DNA of 64,000 nucleotides from Cryptoclostridium sp036644995 (GTDB lineage: Bacteria > Bacillota > Dehalobacteriia > UBA7702): assembly GCA_036644995.1 (NCBI GenBank), contig JAVXOZ010000008.1:1-64000 (forward strand), read 5' to 3'. The translations under genes and the position numbers were made by a program. Shown here piece after piece: positions 8,756 to 17,969 of the stretch (position 1 is the first letter of the stretch; every line of letters starts with the position of its first letter). A model generated the notes under the pieces. The model was not told the DNA's origin. It made no database searches and saw only the letters and a list, made by a program, of their open reading frames with translations.

Positions 8756-9712
8756 ATTTCAATCCACGCACCTGTGAAGGTGCGACCCAAAATCCCCCGG
8801 TGAGAAAATCATACCAATCAATATTTAAATCCACGCACCTGTGAAGGTGCGACGTATTATCTTTTTTATCAAACTCTCCCACACAATATTTCAATCCACG
8901 CACCTGTGAAGGTGCGACTTGCGAAAATCTCCACCTTTAAATTTTGACAAAAAGATTTCAATCCACGCACCTGTGAAGGTGCGACTACAAAGTGTAATCT
9001 ACTTCCAACTTTGACCATATAATTTCAATCCACGCACCTGTGAAGGTGCGACTGACCCTGCCATATATCGTGTTTACGACAACATTATTTCAATCCACGC
9101 ACCTGTGAAGGTGCGACGGTTTCCCGTTCGTCAATTAGTGATTTAAAATTCTGGATTTCAATCCACGCACCTGTGAAGGTGCGACGTGTATATAGATATC
9201 TAAGGCAGGCTTTACAGTTATTTCAATCCACGCACCTGTGAAGGTGCGACTGTCTAATTTCTCCCATTTGTTGTAAATACCATTTAATTTCAATCCACGC
9301 ACCTGTGAAGGTGCGACGCATCAATGGGGGATTCAAAAACTTTTATTCGGTTAATTTCAATCCACGCACCTGTGAAGGTGCGACTACTTTATCCAAAGAC
9401 TTACCAAAAAAATAATCGTATTTCAATCCACGCACCTGTGAAGGTGCGACGATATGCAGCCAACTTCATCAATGGCAGGTTTGGATTTCAATCCACGCAC
9501 CTGTGAAGGTGCGACTTACATCGGCAGACGTTCAGGGGTTTTGAAAAATATTTCAATCCACGCACCTGTGAAGGTGCGACTGGGATAATTACGAATTTAC
9601 CACATATGAAAAGTTATTTCAATCCACGCACCTGTGAAGGTGCGACCTTTTTCAGATAAAACAAGGATACCGAACTTTGGCATTTCAATCCACGCACCTG
9701 TGAAGGTGCGAC
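8756..9712 (-). CRISPR. type I-C CRISPR array, 15 repeats / 14 spacers
   Basis: Fifteen copies of a 31-bp repeat. On the minus strand it starts GTCGCACCTTCACAGG and ends GGATTGAAAT, with an internal palindrome (CGCACCT / AGGTGCG) as in I-C arrays. Repeats start at 8756, 8823, 8888, 8955, 9022, 9087, 9155, 9220, 9287, 9354, 9420, 9485, 9550, 9616 and 9682. Spacers are 34-37 nt and all different by eye. The repeat at 8823 carries a C-to-A change in the TTTCAA part, marking 8756 as the old, trailer end. Transcription runs leftwards from the leader at 9713-9859. Confidence 0.98.
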
Positions 9713-9859
9713 TCTATTTTTTTGCATTATTATACAATTATACTGTATTTTTCGTCAAAAAATAGTTTTCTTTTTACTGTTTTAAGTGGAAATTATCTGC
9801 GAAAGCATAGGCAATATTATGTTACCTATATGTTCGCAGTAAGTAAATGAAAATTTATG
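9713..9859 (-). promoter_or_regulatory. CRISPR leader with promoter and stem-loop
   Basis: The leader between cas2 and the newest repeat. On the minus strand TTGACG (9753-9758), 18-bp spacer and TATAAT (9729-9734) form a strong promoter whose start point would fall about 10 nt before the first repeat. Further upstream, 9797-9839 forms an interrupted stem (CTGCGAA ... CATAGG / CCTATATG ... TTCGCAG). That could terminate the cas operon or act in adaptation. Confidence 0.65.
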
Positions 9860-10153
9860 CTAAAAAATGAATGTATCTTTTTGAGGATGATAGCTTAAAT
9901 CTTTTCCCATGGTTTCTACTCTGTTTTCCCAATTTTTACCCAATAAATAAAACCGTAGGCTATCCAATTTCATATCTATAATTTTTGCCAAATCTGCTTT
10001 TAAGGTAATAAATTTAGCTGGTTCCAAATCACATTCAAATACGGAATTTTGCACACGTTGTCCGCAATTTACACAACATTTTGCAACTTTACGTAAACGC
10101 TTTTGTCCTCCGGGAGATTCGGTATTAACATCATAAGTAACAAGAATCATCAT
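9860..10153 (-). CDS. cas2: CRISPR-associated endoribonuclease Cas2
   Basis: A 97-residue I-C Cas2. It begins MMILVTYDVNTESPGG, the ferredoxin-like first strand with the conserved Asp. It continues with RKVAKCCVNCGQRVQNSVFEC and ends near YHPQKDTFIF. It forms the Cas1-Cas2 integrase for spacer acquisition. A longer frame starts at 10177, but TAGGAGA inside that extension is the ribosome site for this ATG. cas1 ends at 10167, so the two genes are separated by 13 bp. It is the last gene before the leader. Confidence 0.95.
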   Translation of the reverse strand: MMILVTYDVNTESPGGQKRLRKVAKCCVNCGQRVQNSVFECDLEPAKFITLKADLAKIIDMKLDSLRFYLLGKNWENRVETMGKDLSYHPQKDTFIF

Positions 10154-10166
10154 TTTAGATATTCTC

Positions 10167-11198
10167 CTATTGTACAAAAAATGGTGGATAAGCAGAAAAA
10201 TCGCCTCGTAAAAACCCTGCCATTAGCATTGCTTGGGTGTAGGGTATAAGCCCTATTTCCACCTTTTCTTTTAAATATGGATGTTCCACTACATCCTGTT
10301 TACGTTTTTGCCAAGCAGCCAGTAATATTTTTTTACCATCATCTGTTAACAATACGGCGCCATTTTCTTTTTGATGAAAATCATTTTTATGAATTTGTTT
10401 GCGATTTATTAAGGATAGAACGAATCTATCACCTAAATATGAACGCAATTCCTCCATCATATCTAAACCAAGGCTTGCTCTGCCCGGTCTATCTTTATGA
10501 AAAAATCCCACGTACGAATCTAAGCCCACAGATTCCAAAGCATTTTGGCAATCAATGGCAAGAATAGTGTAAACATAGGAAAGTAAGGCATTGAAAGGAT
10601 CAAGTGGTGGTCGTTTATTTCTTTCTATAAAACTAAAATCTTCTTTTTGCTGTAAAATCAAGCTATCAATAACAGAAAAATATCGTTTTGCAGCATCACC
10701 TTCTATACCTCGGAGTGTATCTTCATTTTCTGCTTTTTGAACGCTATTTATTGATGTGGATAAGCTACATATTACTGATTCTAAAGGTGTAATATCAAGT
10801 TCTTTTTTATGGTCACGAATGGCTCTATTTAACGTTTTTTTACTATTTGCCAACTTTGCTAAAATCATATTTTTAGCAATTAAAAGTGATTGCTCTTTAT
10901 CATCGGCAATGCGGTATTGGGTGCGTCTTAATAAAACATTGCCATTGGTTTTGCCATGAAAACGTCCGCAAAAACCTCCATTTTTATCCATAAAGCTAAT
11001 TGCCACACCATGTTCTGCGCATAGGCGTATTAGGGCGCCATTCATACCTGTATAGTTAAAACACACAATGTTTTCTATAATATGTATGGGTCTTCTTCCC
11101 ACCTCTTTATCCTCAATTTTTACAACAATGTTATCGCCATCTCTGGATAAATATGCTTCGGGCGTGGTGATATATAACGTATTAAGTAATTTGCGCAT
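10167..11198 (-). CDS. cas1: CRISPR-associated integrase Cas1 (type I-C)
   Basis: A 343-residue Cas1 that inserts new spacers. The N-terminal beta domain begins MRKLLNTLYITTPEAYLS. The metal site is formed by Glu166 (LRGIEGDAA), His234 (VGFFHKDRPGRASL) and the acidic DMMEELR segment. All catalytic residues are present. GGAGG precedes this ATG by 6 bp; an earlier in-frame ATG has no spacing for a ribosome site. It overlaps the end of cas4 by 17 bp, consistent with translational coupling. Confidence 0.97.
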   Translation of the reverse strand: MRKLLNTLYITTPEAYLSRDGDNIVVKIEDKEVGRRPIHIIENIVCFNYTGMNGALIRLCAEHGVAISFMDKNGGFCGRFHGKTNGNVLLRRTQYRIADDKEQSLLIAKNMILAKLANSKKTLNRAIRDHKKELDITPLESVICSLSTSINSVQKAENEDTLRGIEGDAAKRYFSVIDSLILQQKEDFSFIERNKRPPLDPFNALLSYVYTILAIDCQNALESVGLDSYVGFFHKDRPGRASLGLDMMEELRSYLGDRFVLSLINRKQIHKNDFHQKENGAVLLTDDGKKILLAAWQKRKQDVVEHPYLKEKVEIGLIPYTQAMLMAGFLRGDFSAYPPFFVQ

Positions 11199-11856
11199 TC
11201 TCATCCTCCAAATATTTAGCTATATAGTGGTCAATATTAAGCTGTTTTTTGGTTATTTTTGGCATACAGATATCATATAGCGAGCATTTTTTGCAATTAT
11301 GATTAGTTTCAGCTTTTGGTATAATTGCACTTTTAAACATTGTGTGCAATTCTTCTGCAAGTAAAATTAATTCTTGACGGAGAGGTTGTTCCATAGCCAC
11401 AGTATATCGGCTATTGGTGGCAGCATAGAATAAATCTGCGGACTCTATGGAACAACCCAACATTTCTTCTAAACAAATAACCTGGGCAGTAAGCTGCATA
11501 AGGTCACATTTGTTTTTTTTGGGCTTGCCATGTTTATATTCCACAATATTGGGCAACCATTTTCCTTCACGCCCCGGTATTGCGATACCGTTTTCATTTT
11601 GTTTAAATTCCACTACATCTAAAATACCGGAAAAGCCCAGGGTTTTGGAGGAAACAGCCATAGCACGGGAGATAAATACATTTTTGCGGGTTTCTGTAAT
11701 AAAGGGATTATCGGCTTTTTCGTGGAGTATGTTTCCTGCAGAGGTTAGCCCATTATCTGCCCATGCTTGGGAAATATGAATTAACCCCCATTGACGTTTG
11801 CAAAAATAATAATGTTGCAAACCGGATATCATCAAATAATCATCTTCTGTGTACAT
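11182..11856 (-). CDS. cas4: CRISPR-associated exonuclease Cas4
   Basis: A 224-residue RecB-like nuclease that trims prespacers and helps choose PAM-adjacent ends. The iron-sulfur ligands Cys19 and Cys188, Cys191, Cys197 are present. Nuclease residues Asp80 (GILDVVE) and Glu106-x-Lys108 (VEYKHGK) are also present. The start overlaps the cas7 stop as TAATG, so the genes are coupled. Confidence 0.96.
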   Translation of the reverse strand: MYTEDDYLMISGLQHYYFCKRQWGLIHISQAWADNGLTSAGNILHEKADNPFITETRKNVFISRAMAVSSKTLGFSGILDVVEFKQNENGIAIPGREGKWLPNIVEYKHGKPKKNKCDLMQLTAQVICLEEMLGCSIESADLFYAATNSRYTVAMEQPLRQELILLAEELHTMFKSAIIPKAETNHNCKKCSLYDICMPKITKKQLNIDHYIAKYLEDENAQIT

Positions 11857-12716
11857 TATATTAATTGATAGATTTCCGGAGATAAACCATCTAAGTCCTC
11901 AATGCTTATATCATAATCCTTAAATGACTTGGGAGTTATTCCTTCTTTGGCTTTTATTTTCAAACTTCTATGCACTTCGGCAGAAGAATATTTAGGTGTT
12001 TTGGCTGCGTGTTTCCACCAGTAAACACGGCAAACTTCCATGCTGCCATCGGGTCTGGCTGAGGATGAATCATTTTCAAATAAAGAAATCATGGCTTTTT
12101 TTATTTTTTCCGCATCTTCATCGGTAAAACCGGTTTTTTCGGCTAACTGGCAGTTTATACTGCCCTTTATAAGATATAAGCCAAAAGCAACTCTATGTTT
12201 CATACCCATGGTATCAGAAGCTTTTTCTGAACCTTTTTTACTTTCACTGTTAACGCTTTTGGTAATTTGCATACTTATAATATCCACAGGTGAAATGCTT
12301 ACGCCTTGGTGAATGGAAACAGGACCACGAACACCAACTGAAACTTCATCGCTTTTAAAAGCAAAAACTTGTCCAAAACTACGCACATCTATCCATTCTT
12401 CGCAGGCAGCCTTGGCAAAATCATTTTTATTTGTATTTTTACCATCGGAAAATTTTTTAACTTTCTCAGTTTTATCAAGTCGTTGCTTTAAACTGGTACA
12501 TCCATCATTGCTGCGTTCATCTGATTGTACAAATATAGATTCACCCATATCCTGTAAACGGTTGCGTATTTTCCTTTTTATGCACACATCGGATATTTCA
12601 CCATAGCCATCGTAATTTTCTCTGGGTCTGTTACCATTTAAAGGGTCACCATTTGGATTGGCGTTTTCTGCAGAAATAATCATGGCAAAGTCTATTTTAG
12701 TAGTTAGTGTACTCAT
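11856..12716 (-). CDS. cas7: Cascade backbone protein Cas7 (Csd2)
   Basis: A 286-residue I-C Cas7/Csd2, the repeating backbone subunit that coats crRNA. It has the typical N-terminal NPNGDPLNGNRPREN segment and the GVRGPVSIHQGVSISPVDI stretch of the RRM-like core. The length is normal. It abuts cas8c upstream (0-bp gap) and overlaps cas4 downstream. Confidence 0.96.
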   Translation of the reverse strand: MSTLTTKIDFAMIISAENANPNGDPLNGNRPRENYDGYGEISDVCIKRKIRNRLQDMGESIFVQSDERSNDGCTSLKQRLDKTEKVKKFSDGKNTNKNDFAKAACEEWIDVRSFGQVFAFKSDEVSVGVRGPVSIHQGVSISPVDIISMQITKSVNSESKKGSEKASDTMGMKHRVAFGLYLIKGSINCQLAEKTGFTDEDAEKIKKAMISLFENDSSSARPDGSMEVCRVYWWKHAAKTPKYSSAEVHRSLKIKAKEGITPKSFKDYDISIEDLDGLSPEIYQLI

Positions 12717-14609
12717 TTAATTTTCCCCCTTATTATTAAATAAATCTTTGGTTTGACAATGAAAGCCCAATAGATATTTGCCATTTAATTTATCATCACT
12801 GGCAAAATCATCTATTGTAAATTTGTCACATATTTCATTAAGTATTTTGGTATAGAATACTTGACTTCCTTGCCCCATTTTATTTAAATATGGTTGCAAT
12901 CTTTCTTCAATCATTTTCCATGTTTTAAAGGGATTTGACGAAAATGCACTCATATAGCGTTTTGCATTTGTTTGCCGTTTTTCATCTTTTTCAAATGTTG
13001 AACTTTCAATTATATCGGCAACAGCCAACAATCTGCCAAAAAGATAGCTGCGGTCTGTGCAACTTTTATCCAATGCCATAGTAATATCCTCCTTATTTTC
13101 TATCATTTGTTTTTTCACCAAAGAACAGGCAATACCAAGAACTTCCTGCCAATTATATTTTTTTTCGTAAGCTTGAGGATTAGATCCGTTGATTACCGCT
13201 CGGTTTATTAAATCCTTGGGAATTTTTCTACCGTCAATAATACAGGGCAGTAATCTGTCTATTGTAGAGTTAATTATATCATCTTTAGCTTTTATAATGC
13301 CATTTTGTTCTGTGCCATAAATAGCTTGTGCAATTCTTTTGGGACTGGGAGCCATAACAAGATATTTTTTTTCCTTGTTAAATACTTTACTTAAATGCCA
13401 TGCCATATCTAAGTGCCATTTTTGTAGATTTTCTAAAAATTGGGAGCCGTTTAATTCTCGGTATAATGTTATAGATAAACGTCCCTTAGTGGCTGCATCC
13501 AATGTCATTACAATAACTTTTGAGGTAGTTGTTAAATTTGAGGCATAACCACTAATTGCCAAATTTAGTTGTTTGGCAAAAGCACTGCCGGTTTGAGGAT
13601 ACCTAACTGCATCCTCATCTTCATCTTCATAATCATTAATAGACCATATATCAACAGTATCACCAACAACCGATGGTATTGGTGCCATATTATTAGCCCA
13701 GGAAACAATATTTAATGAATCATGATGCCAACCTTGGCGGCTAATCAACCATTTTAAGGCATTATGTGCTTTTTCTGAAACCTCATAGCCAACAGACATA
13801 ACCTGCTCTTTATTGGCAAAACGACCACGATAGGTAAAGCCTTTTTCATCATTGCCGGATATGAGTTTGGCTTTATCGTTTGTATTGCGTATTTTACTGG
13901 CATGTTTTTCTGTGCAGGTCAATGATTTACCTGTAATATAACAGAGATTTTTTTTGGTATAGCATGAATTATTATAGTCTATAAAACTTTGAAAAAGTTC
14001 TTTATTTTGCCATACTCTGGTTTCAATGATATTAGAATCATCTTCCACACGAAATCTTACAAAAGAATCAAGTTGACCCACTGTGCCTATTTTTGGTGTA
14101 GGTAATAAAATATTATTTTCATCACATTTTAAGATGCCAATATTTACTGAATCCCTAAAATTTACTAAATCCCCAATTAAACTTTTTTTTGATAAATAAT
14201 CATAAATTGCTTTAATTGGCGGTTTAACATATGGGGAATCAACCCACATTTTAAGTTGTGCCATATAATCATCGTAATATTTCAGAACATTTTTTTTGGT
14301 TTTAGGAATATAGTTTTCATAATCTCCGGCAACATATAAAAATTTATCGCAAAGTGGGTGTGGTGTACTGCGGCTGCTGCCTCGTGAGGCAGAATTCATA
14401 GAAACCGGTATAATAGTGATTTTGTCATCTTTATCTACTATGCTGCCCTGGATAAAATTGCCGTGAATATCGATACTAACTTCAATTTGAGCATTGGCAG
14501 TTGAATGATAAATGGGTAATAAAATGGCATTGGTGGTTTCTTCATAGCCAACCAAATCTTTATTTTTATCATAGATTAGGCATAATTCATCAATCCAGCT
14601 CAATGCCAT
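12717..14609 (-). CDS. cas8c: Cascade large subunit Cas8c (Csd1)
   Basis: A 630-residue Csd1/Cas8c, the large subunit that recognises the PAM in type I-C Cascade. The identification rests on the start MALSWIDELCLIYDKNKDLVG, a CYITGKSLTCTEKHASKI Zn-finger-like segment, the FTYRGRF segment and the C-terminal region YLFGRLLAVADIIE, all usual for Csd1. The frame extends 17 codons upstream, but this ATG gives the family start and follows GAGGTG. It overlaps the end of cas5 by 20 bp. A shorter Cas11c product by internal initiation is known for I-C Cas8c genes, but I did not locate a convincing internal start here. Confidence 0.92.
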   Translation of the reverse strand: MALSWIDELCLIYDKNKDLVGYEETTNAILLPIYHSTANAQIEVSIDIHGNFIQGSIVDKDDKITIIPVSMNSASRGSSRSTPHPLCDKFLYVAGDYENYIPKTKKNVLKYYDDYMAQLKMWVDSPYVKPPIKAIYDYLSKKSLIGDLVNFRDSVNIGILKCDENNILLPTPKIGTVGQLDSFVRFRVEDDSNIIETRVWQNKELFQSFIDYNNSCYTKKNLCYITGKSLTCTEKHASKIRNTNDKAKLISGNDEKGFTYRGRFANKEQVMSVGYEVSEKAHNALKWLISRQGWHHDSLNIVSWANNMAPIPSVVGDTVDIWSINDYEDEDEDAVRYPQTGSAFAKQLNLAISGYASNLTTTSKVIVMTLDAATKGRLSITLYRELNGSQFLENLQKWHLDMAWHLSKVFNKEKKYLVMAPSPKRIAQAIYGTEQNGIIKAKDDIINSTIDRLLPCIIDGRKIPKDLINRAVINGSNPQAYEKKYNWQEVLGIACSLVKKQMIENKEDITMALDKSCTDRSYLFGRLLAVADIIESSTFEKDEKRQTNAKRYMSAFSSNPFKTWKMIEERLQPYLNKMGQGSQVFYTKILNEICDKFTIDDFASDDKLNGKYLLGFHCQTKDLFNNKGEN

Positions 14610-15327
14610 CACCTCTTTCAAATTCAGCAGAACCACTGAAATTTTCCAAATCTTTTCCAAATGGTTTTATTTCCATGGGTTTAATGTGGCGTTTTATTTG
14701 GCAATCCTCGGGTCGTATAAATACAATTTCACCTTTTTTTATGGTTGGCTGCCAAAAACGCACAGTCATTTGATTTTTGTCTTCTTGGTTTATTGCCTCA
14801 TCTGCATAGGTAAATCCATGGAATATCAAGCCAAAAGATAGTTCAGCTATTTCATCATAAAAGCTGCAACCTTCGCCATAAATACAAGGTTCCACATAAC
14901 CTTGGCACTCTCTGCAGCCCAAAAAGATATCTCGTCTTCCACCTCGTTCTATCATTCTTTTAGCTATGTTGTGGTGTTTATTTTCATTGCGATCTTGTTC
15001 AAGCTCGGGGCGATTTAAATTCCATTCAAAATGTGCTTGTATTTGATATTCCACATCCCACAAATAGGTATAGTAAGATAAATCATTACCGCCACTGTAT
15101 TTAATGGGTCTAATACCCCTTGTTTGTGTTTGTATGGGCTTAATAATACGCACTTTGTCAATAATCCAAATAAAGGTAGGTTTCCAGTAGATGCTGTTTA
15201 AAACACCTTTTAGCGATTCATAGGTTGGTATTTGGTAGGAAAATTTTTCTCCACCTTTGGTTAGTGGGTCTGTAAATAATGCCATATCCCCATACAGTTT
15301 AAATTCTACGGTATTTCTGTGTTTCAC
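14590..15327 (-). CDS. cas5c: Cas5d (Cas5c), crRNA-processing endoribonuclease
   Basis: A 245-residue I-C Cas5. In this subtype Cas5 replaces Cas6 and cleaves the repeat hairpin, then stays on the crRNA 5' handle. Seen: the N-terminal VEFKLYGDMALFTDP strand, the YESLKGVLNSIYWKP helix, and the C-terminal DIFLGCRECQGYVEP segment typical of the family. No cas6 is present in the locus, consistent with this role. 38 bp separate it from cas3. Confidence 0.95.
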   Translation of the reverse strand: MKHRNTVEFKLYGDMALFTDPLTKGGEKFSYQIPTYESLKGVLNSIYWKPTFIWIIDKVRIIKPIQTQTRGIRPIKYSGGNDLSYYTYLWDVEYQIQAHFEWNLNRPELEQDRNENKHHNIAKRMIERGGRRDIFLGCRECQGYVEPCIYGEGCSFYDEIAELSFGLIFHGFTYADEAINQEDKNQMTVRFWQPTIKKGEIVFIRPEDCQIKRHIKPMEIKPFGKDLENFSGSAEFERGDGIELD

Positions 15328-15365
15328 AATTTAACCCCCTTTCTATAATTTAATTATTATAAATT

Positions 15366-17732
15366 TTAAATACTATCAAAGTCCATTAAATTAGCTTCTA
15401 TTATTAAGCCGCTTTTTTCATCATAGTTTTCTTCTCTCAAAATCCAGATACCACTATTAAGTGGTGTGTAAATACTGTTTGTGCTTTTCAACTTTTCAAA
15501 TATATGAGGATATACAGATATTGTATATTTTTGAATTGCCTTAAAATTACAAGGGTAATACTGTGAGGATAATTGGGAAATTATCTCTTTGGCTTCTTCA
15601 TTATAAGGAACAATAATAGCCATGGTATTATTTTCTATCACATCAAAATTACCACCAGCTGTTTTAAATCCTTGGCAAAAGATATGAGGTGGTTTATGAT
15701 TTGTTCTTGTTATATACGCATCTCTTGCATAGTTATTGAATGATAGTAATTCCATAATTGAGGTTTTTTCGTGGGGTAATGTATAGTTCATTTTGCCATC
15801 TTTAACCAATGTAAGATAGTATTTTTCATAAAACATATCCATAGCTTGGGGTGATAAAATATCCTTATAATATTTTGTGTTGCGTAATAATAAATTTGTC
15901 GCAATTTGTGCTTCTTTAATTTCCGGTAATTTACCAATATTTTCCTCTGTTAGCTTAATTACATAAACATTTTTACATTTATATTTTCCATTGCGATTGC
16001 AGCGACCTGCAGCTTGGGCAATATTATCAAGACCGGCCAAAGACCGCACCACACAATTAAAAGATATATTTACTCCTGCTTCAATAAGTTGAGTGGTTAC
16101 GCATATCAAATGCTCATTTGCAGCTAAAGATTTTATCATTTTGGATAAAACTTTTTGACGGTGCCCAGGGCACATATTAGTGCTTAAGTGTATAAGCTGA
16201 TACTTTTCTTTATTTTTGTCAGCACTTTGCTTTTCTAATAGTAAATCATAAATATCTTTAGCGGCTTTTTTGGTATTAACAACCAGTAAAACATTGTGGT
16301 TTTCATCTGCTGTTTTATATAAAAAATCTGCAGCTTGGTCATTATTTTTTGGCTCTGCGGTTAAATCCACAATAATGGTTCGTTTAAAATTTTCAAAGTC
16401 CACATCAACATTTTCAATAATGCTTTTGGGTTCAGAAAAAATAAGATTACTATGTTCAATATTATCTAAAGTAGGTTGAGTGGCAGAGCATAATATAATT
16501 GTGGAATTACCTAATTTACTTAAAAAGTTCATTGCCAAATTAAATAAACCAATACATTTGATGGGTATAGATTGTATTTCATCCACAATAATTACGGAAT
16601 TTGTTAATTGGTGCATTCTTCTCACGGCGGAAGTTTTATCGGAAAAGAGTGCATTTAAAAATTGCACCATAGTTGTGGCAATTACCGGGCAATTCCAAGT
16701 TTGAGTTAACAGTTCATATTCTTCACTGTCATTTTCAACATTGCAATGGTGCTCTAAAAATAGATTATTATCTTTAATAACATTGCTGAAAACATCACTG
16801 TTTTGCTCTAATATAGTATTAAAAGGGGCAATGTAATATATGTGGTTCATATTTTGAATTTTAGCATGTTCTATGGCAAATCGCAAAGATGATAAGGTTT
16901 TTCCGCCACCTGTGGGTACAATAAGCTGATAAATTCCCACTTGCTTTTTGGCAAAATTATAGCATACATCTGAGATTTCCTGCTTTTTTTGAGATAAGAA
17001 ATCATCACTTTTTAATTTTTTTAATGCAATATCCAAATTTTTTTGAATTTGTTCCCATATTTCCATGCTGCCTAATTGTCCCGGTAGATTTTCATGGCGA
17101 GTAAAAGATATGGTATCATTTCTATCTGCATCAATAAGTATGGAAAGTAATAATCTAACCAACATACCATAATAAAAATGCTTGTTGTGCTTATCCAACA
17201 TTGCTATTTTTTCTGTAAAGCTTGTTATTTCCTGTTCAGCCTCTAAAAATTTTGTGGTTAAATCTTCCGGGGATAGGTAGCTTTTGCGACATTCTTCCTG
17301 AATTTCTTCATAACAATGGTTTTTGGCTAATCTTTTAGAAAAATAATCCTCACCATCTAATTTAAGCCAATCATAAAGACCGTGATGTGAACCTATGGTA
17401 ATAGCTAATAATTCACAAAGAAACATCTTAATAGGTGTATCTTTTTCTAAGTTTTCATATAGAAATTTAGCACCCGCATAACTATGGTCTATATCGCCAC
17501 GGTTTATTTTTTTATAAGTTTGGCTCAAAATATCATTATTCTGATTAAGATAATTTTGAAATTTCGAACTATTTTTACCAATATCATGGTATAATCCTGC
17601 TAAATATGCTGTATTTTCTATTTTTACGGAACTGGCATAATTTTTAGCAATTTCAGCTACATTCTCGCAGTGTTCTTTTACCCTTTGTTTTCTTCCGTCA
17701 TCGGTTTTGTGGGCATAGTAGGGTTGTTTCAT
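15366..17732 (-). CDS. cas3: Cas3 helicase-nuclease with N-terminal HD domain
   Basis: A 788-residue target-degrading nuclease of the type I-C system. The HD nuclease domain (about 1-220) has His21, the His49-Asp50 pair in LYHDIGK, His83 in DHSYAGA and His116-His117. The superfamily 2 helicase follows: Walker A VPTGGGKT (Lys278), DEIQ box (384-387), and the late motif AAGRCNRNGKY. The protein appears complete and active. RBS AGAGGT is about 8 bp upstream. It is the first gene of the cas operon, and a MITE-like element begins 28 bp upstream of its start. Confidence 0.97.
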   Translation of the reverse strand: MKQPYYAHKTDDGRKQRVKEHCENVAEIAKNYASSVKIENTAYLAGLYHDIGKNSSKFQNYLNQNNDILSQTYKKINRGDIDHSYAGAKFLYENLEKDTPIKMFLCELLAITIGSHHGLYDWLKLDGEDYFSKRLAKNHCYEEIQEECRKSYLSPEDLTTKFLEAEQEITSFTEKIAMLDKHNKHFYYGMLVRLLLSILIDADRNDTISFTRHENLPGQLGSMEIWEQIQKNLDIALKKLKSDDFLSQKKQEISDVCYNFAKKQVGIYQLIVPTGGGKTLSSLRFAIEHAKIQNMNHIYYIAPFNTILEQNSDVFSNVIKDNNLFLEHHCNVENDSEEYELLTQTWNCPVIATTMVQFLNALFSDKTSAVRRMHQLTNSVIIVDEIQSIPIKCIGLFNLAMNFLSKLGNSTIILCSATQPTLDNIEHSNLIFSEPKSIIENVDVDFENFKRTIIVDLTAEPKNNDQAADFLYKTADENHNVLLVVNTKKAAKDIYDLLLEKQSADKNKEKYQLIHLSTNMCPGHRQKVLSKMIKSLAANEHLICVTTQLIEAGVNISFNCVVRSLAGLDNIAQAAGRCNRNGKYKCKNVYVIKLTEENIGKLPEIKEAQIATNLLLRNTKYYKDILSPQAMDMFYEKYYLTLVKDGKMNYTLPHEKTSIMELLSFNNYARDAYITRTNHKPPHIFCQGFKTAGGNFDVIENNTMAIIVPYNEEAKEIISQLSSQYYPCNFKAIQKYTISVYPHIFEKLKSTNSIYTPLNSGIWILREENYDEKSGLIIEANLMDFDSI

Positions 17733-17969
17733 TTATTTTACCTCTTTATCAAAACAATTTGTTTGGATATAGGCTGTTGATAAAGTCTGATATTCGGCAA
17801 AATCCCTTCCCACCGACTGCTTATGTACGTCTATGTACATAAGCAGTCGCTGCTCAGGGAGTTTTACCGAATCTAAGGCTTTCTTAACAGCCTGACAGAT
17901 TGTTTGGATACATTTTTTTATACTGAACTTCTGTTATGAATAGTATTTGTAAAATAAAGTAATAAATAA
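17733..17969. other. intergenic region carrying MITE-like copy 1
   Basis: Apart from the 131-bp element at 17770-17900, the region holds short AT-rich flanks. It must contain the cas operon promoter, but I see no convincing -35/-10 pair outside the element. Confidence 0.5.
17770..17900 (+). mobile_element. MITE-like palindromic element, copy 1
   Basis: A 131-bp imperfect palindrome. The left arm reads AGGCTGTTGATAAAGTCTGA and the right arm, reverse complemented, AGGCTGTTAAGAAAGCCTTA. It has a perfect 15-bp central stem (CGACTGCTTATGTAC). The 10-bp sequence TGTTTGGATA occurs exactly on both sides (17760-17769 and 17901-17910), as expected for a target-site duplication. It lies 28 bp before cas3. 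It lacks the extra 3' hairpin of copies 2-4. Confidence 0.75.

Noticed and set aside
9324..9506. 60-codon frame inside the CRISPR array
   Set aside because: It is made of repeats and spacers (recurring ISIHAPVKVR), not a gene.
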